From contig NC_089755.1 in assembly GCF_040412425.1 (NCBI RefSeq), positions 48,261,121-48,325,120 on the forward strand: DNA of 64,000 nucleotides. The letters are read 5' to 3'. This document shows positions 24,004-37,527 of the stretch, one piece after another (within the stretch, counting starts at the first letter, position 1; the number at the start of each line of letters is the position of its first letter). The stretch comes from Macrobrachium rosenbergii (taxonomy: Eukaryota > Arthropoda > Malacostraca > Decapoda > Palaemonidae). The notes beneath the pieces are model-generated. The model was not told where the DNA came from. It ran no database searches and was given only the letters and a program-made list of their open reading frames with translations. The translations under genes were made by a program, and so were the position numbers.

Positions 24004-24297
24004 ATGGAATAGGATATGAACTCTAGGCTACAGGACAAACGCTGAAAGAGAAATTGAGAATAAAAAGGTTCGAAAGGTGTAACAGGAGGAAAACCTCGCA
24101 GTTGCACTATGAGTCAATTGTCAGGAGAGGGTTAAGGAAAGTACGATGGAAGAAAGAGAATATGAATGAAGGTACAGTAAAAGGAACGAAAAGGGCTGCA
24201 ACTAGGGGCCGAAGGGACGCTGGAAAAAAAACCCTCAAGTCATGCCTACAGTGCACCGCGTGAGGCGAACTGATAAAACTAAACTCCCTTCGGGAAA
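24004..24297 (+). mobile_element. Interspersed repeat A, copy 4
   Basis: The 5' portion is degraded. The rest (aacctcgcagttgcactatg, ggggccgaagggacgctg, cctacagtgcaccgcgtgag) is well preserved. Confidence 0.88.
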
Positions 24298-24944
24298 ATC
24301 AATGAGAGAAGATCAGAACACACTAATTTATCCCAACAACGGCCAGTAATAAAATAAACATACAATGTTAATGAAACTTTTCACACTTTCAGATGATGAC
24401 AGTCCTATTAAATAGGATGATAAAATTCACACACCTCGAATTCCAGGGAATGAGAGTCAGTTTCTTTAAGGAGGTTTTGATCACCAGCAAAGTTTGCCGT
24501 CCGAAGCAAAAAAAAAAAAAAAAAAAAATCCTCAAACTCCCACATTAAGTATTTCAAGCAAGTTTAAATGAGGCTGAGAGAGGAAGCTTCTGATGGGCAA
24601 ATATGAAGTGTTAGGAGTTAACTTCTCTATCTGCGTATGAGTGGATGGGAAATGAAGTGGGATAAATGAGGTGCCTGATGAAAAGAGTGAAGAGATAGAC
24701 ACGAAAAGTGGGCACAGTAATATGGAAAAGGGAAGACGTGCCATTGTCAACATCGAGGGAGACATAGGGTATAGAAGGGTAAGTAAAAAGGGAATAACAA
24801 TAAACTTGCATAAAACTGAGTAAATCTTCATAGGTGGGTTAGTGGCGAAAGGACCTTCGCGGCCAGACAGCATTCAATACTTAAGGAAAATCCAAGAGGA
24901 ATAATACTGCCAAAATTCGTTTAAGTTCTCGAGAGTAGACAGAA

Positions 24945-25215
24945 TAGAGCAAAGAATTTAGGCCAGAGGCCAAGCACTGGGACCTATGAGGTCATTCAGT
25001 GCTGAAAGGAAAACTGACAAATCAGGAAGGTGCAACAGGAGGAAAACCTCGCAGTTGCACTAAGAATCAATTTTTAGAGAGGGTGGAAAGTCAGATGGAA
25101 GAAAGCGAATATCAATGGAGGTACAGTAAAAGAAATGAGAGGTTTGCGGCTAGGGGCCGAAGGGACGCTGCAAACACCCTAAGCAATGCCTACAGTGCAC
25201 CTTGAGAGTGGAGAG
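24945..25215 (+). mobile_element. Interspersed repeat A, copy 5
   Basis: Shows aggccaagcactgggaccta, gtcattcagtgctgaaagg and ggggccgaagggacgctgca. It lies about 650 bp from copy 4 in the same orientation, perhaps a segmental duplication or clustered insertion. Confidence 0.9.
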
Positions 25216-25498
25216 CAAAGTGGGTTAAAACAAAACAAAATAATTCTCGAGGATTTGAGTATAACTCAGTGGCTTTCGAGACATCTCGTCTCCTGTTCAG
25301 TGTTGTGAATTATGCTCATATACACAGTATACATAACACGAATAACTTAATTTTATTATAGCCATCAAAAGTCAATAGCGAAGACATAATATGAGGGAAC
25401 AGTGAAGCACATCTAGAGCAACTCATAATAGCTATCAAATAAAAACGGTGACAACGGAAGCATTATCTTTCAAAGGTTTCATACACTACACATTAACC

Positions 25499-25503
<5 letters not shown>

Positions 25504-25580
<77 letters not shown>

Positions 25581-25735
25581 GTTATCAATTTTTTCATTTC
25601 TACTTTTTATTGACGTTTTGAAGGGAGTATACATACATACATAAAGTGCACACATACATACATACATACATACATACATACATACATACATACATACATA
25701 CACACACATATATGTATAATACATATATATATATT
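25504..25735. repeat. (TA)n and (CATA)n arrays
   Basis: About 75 bp of TA (25,504-25,578), then a CATA tetranucleotide tract (25,630-25,700). Confidence 0.95.
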
Positions 25736-26246
25736 ATATATATATTATTTATAATTATATATAATGTGTTTATATAAGTATATTACACAACTTCGTTCCA
25801 AGTATCCCATTCATATCTATTGACAAATACTAACTAGCGTTTATAGGCTTCACTTGACATAATCCCCTTACCCTCACCATCAACCACCGAAGGGAAGCAC
25901 CCTCTCCGATACCCGCCAATTGAAACTCTACGGTGACAAAATTTTTCCTTAATTAAGAACATTTTTCTGGGGCACAGAGGATACCATTACCCCCGAAACA
26001 TTCTGCTAATCAGCTCCTTTCGGAAACTGACAACATGATATACCGACTCTTGTTTAAGTCCGAACGCTGACATTTTGACCTTGCAATTACTTGAAACAAA
26101 GTGATACGTGAACGAGGGGCAATCTGTAATTGCGACCGAATTTTGAATGTTATAAATCCGCGGATCTCTTGATTGGGTTCCACTGGGGAGACCTTCCGGT
26201 GATAATCTGAGGAGCGTGTACCATAATCGAGTGCTCGTTCTCTCTC

Positions 26247-26398
<152 letters not shown>

Positions 26399-26399
26399 C

Positions 26400-27780
26400 A
26401 GTATGTATATATGTATACCTATGTATTTTTAAACGCAGTGAAGTTTATAAATGACTTGGCTGAGAGCGTTGGCTGAGAGCGCATGATGATTAAAGTATAA
26501 AAAACCAGAGAGCTTTTTGAGAGCGCATGATAATAAAAGTATGAAAAACAGCGAGCTTTCTGGCGTGATAATCAAAGAGTCAGAAACCTTAAACAAACAC
26601 CGTGAATTCAAAAGCCTTACTTTTAAAATATCGACCAAATTTAATGCATAATTTACATAACCAAATGTGACAGAACTTTATTTTCAACTGCACGAAAAAA
26701 TTTATACGAGACTTACGAGCCTTCCACTTTAATGGAGCTTAATAAAAATAAAACAAGGCTTCGATGACGTAAACACTGCGGCGCTAAAGGTTGAAATCAA
26801 TAAATTCCTTTCTTAAATGATGTTAAAGGAACTGATACCTGTTATCAATGGAGAGGAAGGAAACAATAAGGGCACTGGTGACGCAAATCAACTCGAGATC
26901 CGTAAAAATACAGGTCTAAAGTTTCGAAAGGGACGTCGAGTACTTTGCTTTTATTAATCACAATGACAAGACATTCTTTTGGAAGGTGCCGACAAGGAAA
27001 TGAAAAGCAGATTATTGTAAGCCAAAGGGACCCAAATAGGAAAAGCAGGCCGGTACTGAAGAGGAAATACACACATAAACATTAACCAGTATAAGAGAAA
27101 TAACAGGGATAAAATAATGACAGGACAATTAAACTATGATAAGGGACACATGTGACTCAGCTAAAAAAAAAATAGCAAGAAAGAAGAGTAATTTAAATCT
27201 GTATTTCTAAAATTATAAACTAAAGCGTCATGTCCTAACTTTGGCGGTGGATTTCGACGATTAAAAATCATCAAGATTCTTGATAGGGAATCATAGTTAA
27301 TTGTCCATTAATTATTATCATTTACAAGTTTTTCAAGTTACCTCGATGGGGTAAATGGCTTGCGGAATCCTTTAAGACAGTACAGCGGTAAGGGCGATAC
27401 GTTTTACAATCGATAAGTTTAAAGTTCCAGTAAGTATTGAGTTTCCTGCAATAACCTAATGAATTGTTTAAGTTTCAGAGTAATAAAAATCTATGGTTAA
27501 AGTAATTTATTTTATTATAATATGCTTATGTGACATGAGATCTGATGTCTTTCCCTAGCCAAAAAAAAAGACGGGAAAATAGATATTAAGTTTAAAAAGC
27601 CACAAGGAAACAGCTGACCAGGAAGTCTTAGAAGATAAATCGAGCAAAGCGAAAATTGATAAAATGGCAGGGGGCAGTGTTCAAAGACTTTGGCCTTAGG
27701 GTCATAGGGTCGAAATGTCGCCCCACCTCCAACCCCACCCCCACCTCCCCCGTTCCCGGGCCCCAAACACCACCTTCAAA
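26400..27780. other. AT-rich unique sequence
   Basis: A small duplication (gctgagagcgcatgat repeated near 26,460 and 26,520) and a C-rich patch at 27,720-27,770 are present. No coding segment can be supported. Confidence 0.4.
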
Positions 27781-27827
27781 GTTTCTAGTAATGTTCAATG
27801 AATCTTTTGGCTTTTAGGGATTATACA

Positions 27828-28061
<234 letters not shown>

Positions 28062-28281
28062 ACTGGCTCTTGCTTCCAAATGGGACGGTGGAAACTAAAA
28101 CCTCAAAAAAAAAAAAAAAAAAAAACATACACAACTGTATTCATTCCACCTAGCAAGCTGCTGCCTGCACGTCTGAAGACAACAGAGAGGTCACACAGAA
28201 GACGAAATTCCTAAAGACAACGTGACGTCCCACGGACATTCTGAGGACACAAGTCAGCTTCGTACAGCAGCACAGTTCGGC

Positions 28282-28812
<531 letters not shown>

Positions 28813-29015
28813 TGTAGTGAGCGTGTCAGCACCCAGTAAATGGAGAAGCCTTCTAAGTTCTTTCTTCCAAGACGTCCAGCGGAACTACAGGAAGAGCCAG
28901 GAACTTGTGAGAAAAGAGACAGATATTACGAAAACCTCGATACAAGGAATTGTGCTCAGCTCATAAGACGTCGAAGACGCCATTTCCACCTGAACCTTTG
29001 TCTCTGTCTGCCAGG

Positions 29016-29016
<1 letters not shown>

Positions 29017-29079
<63 letters not shown>
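29017..29079. repeat. (GA)n microsatellite
   Basis: Pure GA tract. The preceding 180 bp hold an ATG-started 60-codon open stretch (28,840-29,020, plus) with no recognisable similarity. Confidence 0.95.
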
Positions 29080-29081
<2 letters not shown>

Positions 29082-29281
29082 ATATCTTAAATAGAGATTA
29101 GTTGTACGAGAATGCCCTGACCCAATAGAGACGTTTAAATACCAGCGGAGGAGTCAGTTCTAACTAATTCTTTTTCTTTTGTTACCTTGTGACAGCATTT
29201 CCCAATCCGGAGTAATATATGTGTGATTATAATTTGTTAAGTATATTCTTACACATATGCTTTAAACCACACACACGTATA

Positions 29282-29417
<136 letters not shown>

Positions 29418-29839
29418 AAATATAAAAGGAAAGATTCACATATACACACATATTTTTCAAAATTAAACCGTTGCCCCTAACAAGGGTGGCTCCAGCAAAA
29501 AAACGACACAGCAGTCACGGGCTTATCCATACTTTAACTACAAGATTATGAATTAAAACTTCCACAATTAGTCGCTTCAACCATCTACACAGAAGGCTCA
29601 TCAGTAGCGCACTGAACCCCAGTATACAAACTGCATATGCTTCCTGCACGTTAAAACCCCCTTTTCCAATAACATTTTCAGGCCACCTATCCAACCTTTT
29701 CTAAGTATTCAGCTCCTTCCCTGTAACACTTCATTCTTCCATTCCCTCCCCATGAACAAGCCATTTCAAACTACTCCAATCAGTCTTTTCAACTACACTA
29801 CCCTTTTTACCACTAGAATATATCTCCACATTTCTTACT

Positions 29840-30195
29840 ATATCAATTCTTCTTACGCAAACACGTCATACTGACATCTTCCTTTTTATTTCTTACTTCA
29901 TTCAGTACCCACTTCACTTCCATAAAGGGGAACTGGTTGAACAGCATCTTCATACATTTATAGCTTGGCTTCTTCAGACAATTCAATCTCTTCCCAATAT
30001 TTTGCCCACGCCTTGATTCCATTTCTGCTTCATTTATGTTGTATCTAAGCTCTTTTCTCACCCCTCCACCTTCCATTATATTTACTCCCAAATACTTAAA
30101 CAAATCAACTGTTTTCATAACTCCACATTCCATATAAACATGCTCTGCTCCATCTTCCAGGTCTGAGTTTAAAATCCTTAGCCTTACTCTCATAT
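29840..30195 (-). pseudogene. Non-LTR retrotransposon reverse transcriptase fragment, C-terminal part
   Basis: The minus-strand frame contains FKYLGVNIMEGGGV, then RYNINEAEM, LNCLKKPSYKCMKMLFN and KWVLNEVRNKKEDV. This is the order seen after the catalytic site in endonuclease-reverse transcriptase elements: a YLG motif, an arginine-rich stretch, then the thumb region. The ATG-started open part is 116 codons, then decays. The catalytic part lies further upstream on the same strand at 30,925-30,770, interrupted by a repeat B insertion (30,312-30,706). Confidence 0.72.
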
Positions 30196-30311
30196 ACTTC
30201 TTACGAATTGGCCTCCAAATCTGTCAATTACTACCATTTGAACTGTGGCTAATGTTTATGGCAATTTGGCTGCATGGCCCTTCCATACACTGAAATTAAT
30301 GTTGTTAACAA

Positions 30312-30706
30312 ACAAGTAAAAAGTTTCTTCGGCGCAATCGAGTTTTCTGAACAGCGTATAATCAAGGCCACAGGAAACATCTATCTTTCGGTGGTCTTGG
30401 TATAATGCTTATGAACCGTGGCCCATGAAACTTTAACCACGGCTTGGTGGTTGCCTATCCTATACAGCTGCCAGAATCACGATTATGGCTAAATTTAACC
30501 TTAAATAAAATAAAAACTACTGAGGCTAGAGGGCTGCTATTTAGTAGTTTGATGATCGGAGGGTGGCTGATCAACATATCAATTTGCAGCCCTCTAGCCA
30601 CAGTAGTTTTTAAGATCTGAAGGTGACCAGAAAAAGTGCGGACAGAATAAAGCGCGGGCGGAAAGACAAAGCCGGCACAATAGTTTTCTTTTACAGAAAA
30701 CTAAAA
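30312..30706 (+). mobile_element. Interspersed repeat B, copy 2
   Basis: Starts near aagtttcttcggcgcaatcg and ends ttttacagaaaactaaaag. The central inverted repeat (ctactgaggctagagggctg and partner) is intact. It sits inside a decayed reverse transcriptase, so it inserted after or during that element's decay. Confidence 0.9.
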
Positions 30707-30769
30707 GAGATTTCTTAAATCCTCACATGACCCATTTTGCCGGTGCAGTTTTGTTTTCGTTTTACCCAC

Positions 30770-30925
30770 TTTCTACCTTTTCTTCCTGTAAATAATTTCA
30801 AGCTCTTTTACCAGTTTTTGCAATTTCTCTTCACTACTCCTAATTAGCACAGTATCATCGGCAAACAGCAACTCCATACTCCATTCCTTGTCCACAAATT
30901 TGTACCTGACTTATCGCATTCATAA
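30770..30925 (-). pseudogene. Reverse transcriptase fragment with FADD catalytic motif
   Basis: Read on the minus strand, the frame gives KEWSMELLFADDTVLIRSS followed by EEKLQKLVKELE. FADD is the form of the reverse transcriptase YxDD box found in many non-LTR elements. The preceding and following residues fit RT block 5. The frame closes with a stop about 30 codons after FADD, so the copy is dead. It probably belongs to the same element as 29,840-30,195. Confidence 0.75.
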
Positions 30926-31351
30926 ACACACCGAACCTTCAAACATCTCACATAACCTTTTCACAAAAAACAACTGATTCACACACACACACACATATAT
31001 ATATATGTTTAAAATCCTATAAAATTGCATTTCATCATCAATTTTCTGTATGAAATACTCTCGAGTTACCTCTAATTTAAATCAAATCTCATCATCCTCT
31101 TATTTACACAAACGTCCTCTGCTCTACCGTATGCACGTGCCTATCCACCCTTGTAATCACCTTAACACATTAACCCGATTTGCTGTGACCCCGACCTTGC
31201 AGTACCGCAAAGCTCGGTTATACAAGGCTTGAGTCATAACTCATCCCTTAACTTAGGATTTCGTCTCTACAAATCGCGGAATCCTGACAACTCAAGTCAA
31301 CACGTGTCACAACTTCGGGGGAAACTGCAGTGGATTCCTTTCAAAATCCAG

Positions 31352-31662
31352 GAATGGAATGGAATGTGAAATTTAGGCCAAAGGCGCCGGACCCACGAGG
31401 TCCTTCAGAGCTGAAAGGGAAATTGAGATTGAAGAGGTTTTGAAGGTGTGACAGGAGGAAAACCTCGCAGTTGCACTATGAAATAATTGCTAGGAGAGGG
31501 TGGAAAGTAAGACGGAAGAAAGAGAATATGAACAGAGGTACAGTAAAAGGAACGATAGGGGCTGCAGCTAGGAGCCGAAGGGACGCTGCAAAGAACCTTA
31601 AGTAATGCCTACAGTGCACCGCGTGAAGTGCACTGACAACACCACTTCCCTTCGGGGTCAAA
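31352..31662 (+). mobile_element. Interspersed repeat A, copy 6
   Basis: Begins tggaatggaatgtgaaattt and runs through gtgcaccgcgtgaagtgcactg, keeping the terminal hairpin. Confidence 0.9.
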
Positions 31663-31789
31663 ATCTAGATGTGACCGATTTGCTCGCTTGTTAAAAAGGC
31701 GTCACACCTTTACGGGTTTACGATACAACACGTGAATGAAATGAGACAATGACGAATTTCTAATTTTCTTATACAAGTGTAAGTCTACA

Positions 31790-31995
31790 TACAACTGAAG
31801 GATGGTAACCCTTCCAGGCGTCGATCCAATACAGCCAGGCGACTGACTATCAAGTATACTTCCCTGTCTAGGTCAGAAGAGGTATTACAGGTTTTAGAAG
31901 ACAGTTTCCATTCGGCTCCACCCTCGCAGCGGCTCAAAACTCATGTACTCTCACTGGTAGAGCAAGTGCCTTAACCATTACATCATGACTTTAAA
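31790..31995 (-). mobile_element. Possible tRNA-derived repeat
   Basis: On the minus strand, tgatgtaatggttaaggc resembles an A box region and gagttttgagccgctgc a decayed B box about 35 bp later. No second copy is obvious in the window, so this is tentative. Confidence 0.3.
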
Positions 31996-32080
31996 ATATA
32001 TATACAAATAAATATAAAACTGATCCATTGAGGATTTTACTTACAAACAAGCACATGAGTAAAGACTATATAAACACTGG

Positions 32081-32082
<2 letters not shown>

Positions 32083-32134
<52 letters not shown>
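32083..32134. repeat. (TC)n microsatellite
   Basis: Pure TC tract. It is followed to about 32,400 by degenerate TATA/CATA sequence and by TG at 32,440-32,480. Confidence 0.95.
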
Positions 32135-32137
<3 letters not shown>

Positions 32138-32434
32138 GTACACATACACAAACACATATATATAAATAAATGTGAATGTATATATACATATTTTATATAT
32201 ATACATAAATATTATATACACACATATAATATATATTCATATATGTACGTGTGTATACATATATATACATACATACATATTTATATACAGTATATACATA
32301 TATACATACATGCATATATATACGTATATACATAAATACACACATATATACATATATTATATACATACTGTACGTACGTATATATATATACACACAAATA
32401 TAGTATCCACTCGTGGAGTAAGAGTGTATGTGTA

Positions 32435-32482
<48 letters not shown>

Positions 32483-32817
32483 TGTCCCCTTCGACTTGGC
32501 ATCCCGGTATTGATCGGCAGCAACAGTTCAAGGAAGACCTGTATTTATCCGCTTGTCAGATGTGTGACGACTTAACACACTCCCCTAACAGTCCCGTGGA
32601 GGGTAAGTGACAGATAAATAAAAAAAAAAAATAAATAAATAAAAGGGATATTCCACACTGTATCCGAGGTGCTGTCAAATGGGTGCTTTATCTTGTGGTG
32701 GGAAGGAGCGTAATGCAGTAATGAGGCGAATACAATTAGGAGTCAATCCGAACACTTCATTCACGAAAAATGTAATTACTCGTGTATGAATGTCATCATA
32801 AAGTCTGGCTGCTGTAG

Positions 32818-32819
<2 letters not shown>

Positions 32820-32908
<89 letters not shown>

Positions 32909-33072
32909 CTATAAAAAATCTATATATATATATATACATATACATATTTTATACACACATATATATACATATATGTATGTGTATATAATATATATATTTT
33001 TTTTTTTCAGGCTTTGTAAGGCATATGCAAGGCAAAATTTGCGAAAAACTTTGACGCGCTTGTGCCAGAGAA

Positions 33073-33133
<61 letters not shown>
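32820..33133. repeat. (TA)n and (GA)n arrays
   Basis: TA at 32,820-32,893, degenerate TA to 32,990, then GA at 33,073-33,133. Confidence 0.95.
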
Positions 33134-33136
<3 letters not shown>

Positions 33137-33469
33137 AAGTCCACGCATTGTTAACTTCAGTTTCAATCAACTCCATACTGAATGACTCATGATGGTAAAC
33201 GCTAAAATACAATACATAACGTATCTATTAAAGATGACTTTAATCTAAAAGCACTGGAGCATTCAGGCTTGAATATAACACTCAGCATATCATGCACATA
33301 AAATTCACGCTCGTACACAAAGACGAGAAGAGTAAAAGGGGAAGAATGAAAGGCACTTCTGAATGAATTGAAACCAAGCTAAACTTGTCTTAGTAGGGTT
33401 AATTCAACACTGGGAACTATGTGTAACGTTAACCAGTAGCAATTTCTTCCTAATAATTTCTATACAATA

Positions 33470-34030
33470 GGGAATCTATTACGTTATCATATAACCGTTG
33501 AAATTTTGTTTTAAAAAGGCTCAGTTCTATTAAAAACGTAAGAAACTATTATTTTATTATACGACCTTTGAAATTTTGTTTAAAAAAAGGCTGATTTTTA
33601 TCATAAAAACTCAAGAAATCTTTTATTTTACTACATGACCTTTGACATTACGTTAAAAAAAAGACCTCTATAAAAAAACAAGAAAGCTATCATTTTATCA
33701 TATAACCTTTGAAATTTCGCGTAAAACAAAAACTTCTCTATAAAAAAAAACCAGAAATCTATCATTTTACCTTATAACCTTTGAAATTTCGCTTAAAAAA
33801 AAAAGACCTTTCTATATAAGAAAGCAAGAAATCTATCATTCTACAATATGACCTTTGACATTTCGCTAAAAAAAAAAGCTTCTGTAAAAAAAAAAAGCAA
33901 GAAATCTAGCATTTTACCCTGTGACATTTGACATTTTGTTTAGAAAAAAAAAAGACTAATTTCTGTTAAAGAAAAGCAAGACATCATTTATTTTACCATA
34001 TAACCTTTGAAATTTTACTCTTAAAAAAAG
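33470..34030. repeat. Minisatellite of about 75-80 bp, seven to eight copies
   Basis: Each unit carries agaaatctatcattttacca, tataacctttgaaatttcg, a poly-A tract and ttctataaaa. A-tract length varies among copies. Confidence 0.85.
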
Positions 34031-34150
34031 ACAAACATTAGTGCAAACCAGTATACTTTGGAGTTATACTTCCCATTCTGATTCCCTGATTTTTTTCATT
34101 ATTCTTCTTCCGAGAAGCGGTTCTAGAATTCCTTCGTCGCTAGAACCTGT

Positions 34151-34513
34151 TTTAGTTTTCCGTAAAAGAAAACTATTGAGATGGCTTTGTCTGTCCGTCA
34201 CACTTTTTCTGTCCGCCCTCAGATCTTAAAACTACTGAGGCTAGAGGGCTGCAAATTGGTATGTTGATCATCCACCCTCCAATCATCAAACATACTAAAT
34301 TGCAGCCCTCTAGCATCAGTTGTTTTTATTTTATTTAAGGTTAAAGTTAGCCATAATCGTACAACTGGCACCGCTATATGTACCAACAACACAGGCCACC
34401 ACCGGGGCGCGGCTAAAAGTTTCATGGGCCGTGGCTGAAAGTTTCAAACAGCATTATACGCTGTACAGGAAACTCGATTGCGCCGAAGAAAGTTCGGCGC
34501 AGTTTTTATCCGC
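34151..34513 (-). mobile_element. Interspersed repeat B, copy 3 (reverse)
   Basis: The only reverse copy. It starts (plus coordinates) with tttagttttccgtaaaag and ends at cgattgcgccgaagaaagtt, with the central inverted repeat intact. Confidence 0.9.
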
Positions 34514-34623
34514 TTTTTTAATTCTCTCCACAGCTGTTTCGTTTTCTTCAGGTCTGAATAAGGATAAGGCACTGATATACCAAAGTGCAAGTAACATGCA
34601 TACATACCCACACACACACACAC

Positions 34624-34624
<1 letters not shown>

Positions 34625-34679
<55 letters not shown>

Positions 34680-35010
34680 CATCGAAACGATTTCCAATAA
34701 AACTTAAAAGCAGTTTTTCCAAAGAACTTAAAAACAAATCAGCAAATAAATAAAGCTTTCCCCTCGCAAATATCATCGAGGTTATAAAATCATTTAAACC
34801 GCAACAGGGTAAAGTGGAGGAGTTTATAGAAGGGGAGGGGGGGGAAATGGGAGGTGGGGGGAGGAGGAGGGGAGGAGTCTTGGGGAGGGGAGAGGAAGGG
34901 GGCAGGAAAGGGCGAGCAGTTATCATGGCTAGCGTGAGAGGAGGCACCTGGCTCTCTCTCGTACCTATCTTATCGAGGGCACTACCACACATTTCAACCT
35001 GATCGTGGCT

Positions 35011-35068
<58 letters not shown>
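34625..35068. repeat. (GA)n and (TC)n arrays in inverted arrangement
   Basis: GA at 34,625-34,678 and TC at 35,012-35,068, separated by G-rich sequence (34,830-34,910). A 282-codon minus-strand open frame (35,292-34,444) is created across them and has no protein signature. Confidence 0.9.
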
Positions 35069-35072
<4 letters not shown>

Positions 35073-35224
35073 TAGTTTTAAAGGGGCGATCCTTCACACA
35101 TTTCTGTAAGCATCGTAGATTTTTGGAATTTTTTTTTCTATCTCCAGAGAGTTTTATTATTGTTATATGTTCTTTTACGCTTGTCTCTCTTCGTTTTTCT
35201 TTGCTACGAATCGCTGTGAATTTC

Positions 35225-35500
35225 TGATGGGAAATATTGAAGTCAACATATCTCAAATTTAAGCTTTTTTGATGCTCTGTTAAAGTCACCATATTTCAAA
35301 ATAGCCTTTTTGATGCTCTATTTAAGTCACCATATCTCAAATTTATCTTTTTCCATGCTCTATTTAAGTCACCATGTCTCAAATTTCCCTTTGATACTCT
35401 ATTAAAGTCACAATGTCTCAAATTTAGCTTTTTTGATGCTCTATTAAAGTCACCATACCTCGAATTTACCTTTTTTGATGCTCTTCTTTCAATTTCCAGT
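35225..35500. repeat. 41-43 bp minisatellite, six copies
   Basis: The motif gatgctctattaaagtcacc with caaatttagctttttt recurs near 35,271, 35,311, 35,354, 35,393, 35,436 and 35,478. Confidence 0.88.
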
Positions 35501-35534
35501 GTTGTATAAAAAAATCTCCTGTACAAAAAATCTT

Positions 35535-35795
35535 AGATTTTGGTCACGAAGATAGTGACGGTAATTGACTTTAGCAAGGCTTCTGACTGTGTGAATCACT
35601 GGATCCTTGCTTTCAAAATCAGGACAGATGGGAGTTGGTGGTTAATTTTATTACTGAATTCTTAACTGTAAAATTGTTAAGGGGACTTGCTGATGTTCAC
35701 TATGGCGATTACAGGAATGTAAATCTCTGGTGTTCCCTAGGGTAGTGTTCTAGCCCCAATACTACTCACATTATATATAGCACCATTACTATTTA
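35535..35795 (+). pseudogene. Non-LTR (Jockey/CR1-like) reverse transcriptase fragment
   Basis: The plus-strand reading gives VIDFSKASDCVNHWIL, matching the D-F-x-KAFD-x-V-x-H block. About 55 codons later comes SGVP, a damaged Gln codon, then GSVLAPILLTLYI, matching the GVPQGSVLGPLLF block. Between them are stops and probable frame changes. Both motifs are in the right order and spacing for RT blocks 3-4. The copy is dead and truncated on both sides. Confidence 0.75.
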
Positions 35796-36394
35796 CATTA
35801 TGTATTACTATTTACATTATAAATGCTTGATGTGCGAGGAAATCCTATGCAAACTCTCCTATTCTTACATGGAATATTATTCCTCATATTATTAAAAAAA
35901 AAATTGTTTTTTCATTTCTTTTCTTTAAAGAACTTGCTTCAACTTAATTTAAAACTTCACACCGTCCCTTCGAAGGTTGATCTTTTATCACCTTCCTCCT
36001 TACCGGCCCCTTATCACCCACTCACTTTGGCAATTCATCTTAGTTTTCTCTCATTTTAGTCCTTTATCAACATCGCCCTCTTCTCTTTGGTCTGCCGTCA
36101 TCATCGTCATCCTCAGCCTCCTTATGCCGGTTTATTTACGAACGTTATCTTTGTTTATTGCTCTCCCATAACCTTCGTTTATTATCTTTTTTATTTGCGT
36201 TCTTTTTCGTTAATCTTCGTTCATCTTCCTTTGTTACACTTATTATACTGTTTCAAGGCACAATGAATCATTTCTTGAATTATATTTAATTAGTTTATTT
36301 TTAATTTTTTTCATAGATGAATACTGCCGAAGGTTGCTTTCTCTGCACCGAAAAAAAGTCAATCGTGTGAAAAACGAAACAAATGACATGGTCG

Positions 36395-36835
36395 AATGAT
36401 GATAATGGTGATGATAATGATGGTGATGATGACGTGACGATGACCGTCACCAGGATGACGATAATGGTGATGATAATAATGGTGATGATAATGATGGTGA
36501 TGATGACGTGACGATGACCATCACCAAGATGATGATAATGGTAATGATAATGACGGTGATGACGTGACGATGACCGTCACCAAGATGGCGATAATGGTGA
36601 TGATGATGATGGTGATGAAGACGTGAAGATGACCGTCACCAAGATGACGATAATGGCGATGACAATGACGGTGATGATGACGTAACGATGACCGTCACCA
36701 AGACGACGATGATGATGATGATGAAGATGATGATGATGCTGATGATGACGTGGCGATAATGGTGATGACAGTGATGACAATGATGGTGATGATGACGTGA
36801 CGATGCCCATCACCAAGATGACGGTAATGACAGGA
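36395..36835. repeat. (GAT)-rich minisatellite with tgaccgtcaccaagatgacg unit
   Basis: Units of about 55-75 bp carry gacgtgacgatgaccgtcac, caagatgacgataatggtgat and variable GAT tracts, about six copies. Confidence 0.85.
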
Positions 36836-37111
36836 GGCATTCATTGTGTGGGACAGTTTCCCGAGCAGTCGCACTTAAGCACTTGAGAGCAATTCCACAC
36901 TTGAGGAGGAGGAGGAGGAGGAGGAGGAGAAGTAGTAAGGAACCCTCAAGGGCCACTTGCAACTTGAAGTCGCTTCTAATTGGAGAGGGGAAATCGTCAT
37001 CATTAACGCCACACTTCAATAAATCTGAAACGTTTCTTGTAATCACTCTCCTTGTCTGCCTGTATCTCTGTATCTCTGTATCTCCTGCTCTGTATCTGTA
37101 CCAGTCTCCTT

Positions 37112-37118
<7 letters not shown>

Positions 37119-37178
<60 letters not shown>

Positions 37179-37385
37179 TATATACTGATTAAACTTTTTT
37201 CTTGTAAAATTAACGCCTTCTCTGTATGTGAGTCTAGGCTTCTACTTATGTCTGTCTGTCTGTCTAGGGTTCTATTAATGTCTGTCTGGCTGTCTAGGGT
37301 TCCATTTGCGTCTGTCTGTCTGTCTAGGCTTCTATTTATGTCTGTCTGTCTAGGGTTCTATTTACGTCTGTCTGTCTCTCTTCGA
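37119..37385. repeat. (TC)n array and (TGTC)-based 25-30 bp minisatellite
   Basis: TC at 37,119-37,174. Then tgtctgtctgtctagggttct repeats from about 37,225, five to six copies. Confidence 0.9.
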
Positions 37386-37466
37386 CAACTCTTTCAACAT
37401 CGTGAGAGGATGAGGAGAAGGAGACGAAGAACAGGAAGGTGTTTGGATGCCCTTATGAAAAAAAGA

Positions 37467-37469
<3 letters not shown>

Positions 37470-37522
<53 letters not shown>
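37470..37522. repeat. (TAA)n microsatellite
   Basis: Pure trinucleotide tract. Confidence 0.95.

Positions 37523-37524
<2 letters not shown>

Positions 37525-37527
<3 letters not shown>

Noticed and set aside
34444..35292. 282-codon minus-strand open frame
   Set aside because: It is held open by GA and TC arrays (Arg-Glu and Ser-Leu repeats) at both ends and a Pro-rich G-tract complement between. It has no domain signature, and part of it overlaps repeat B.
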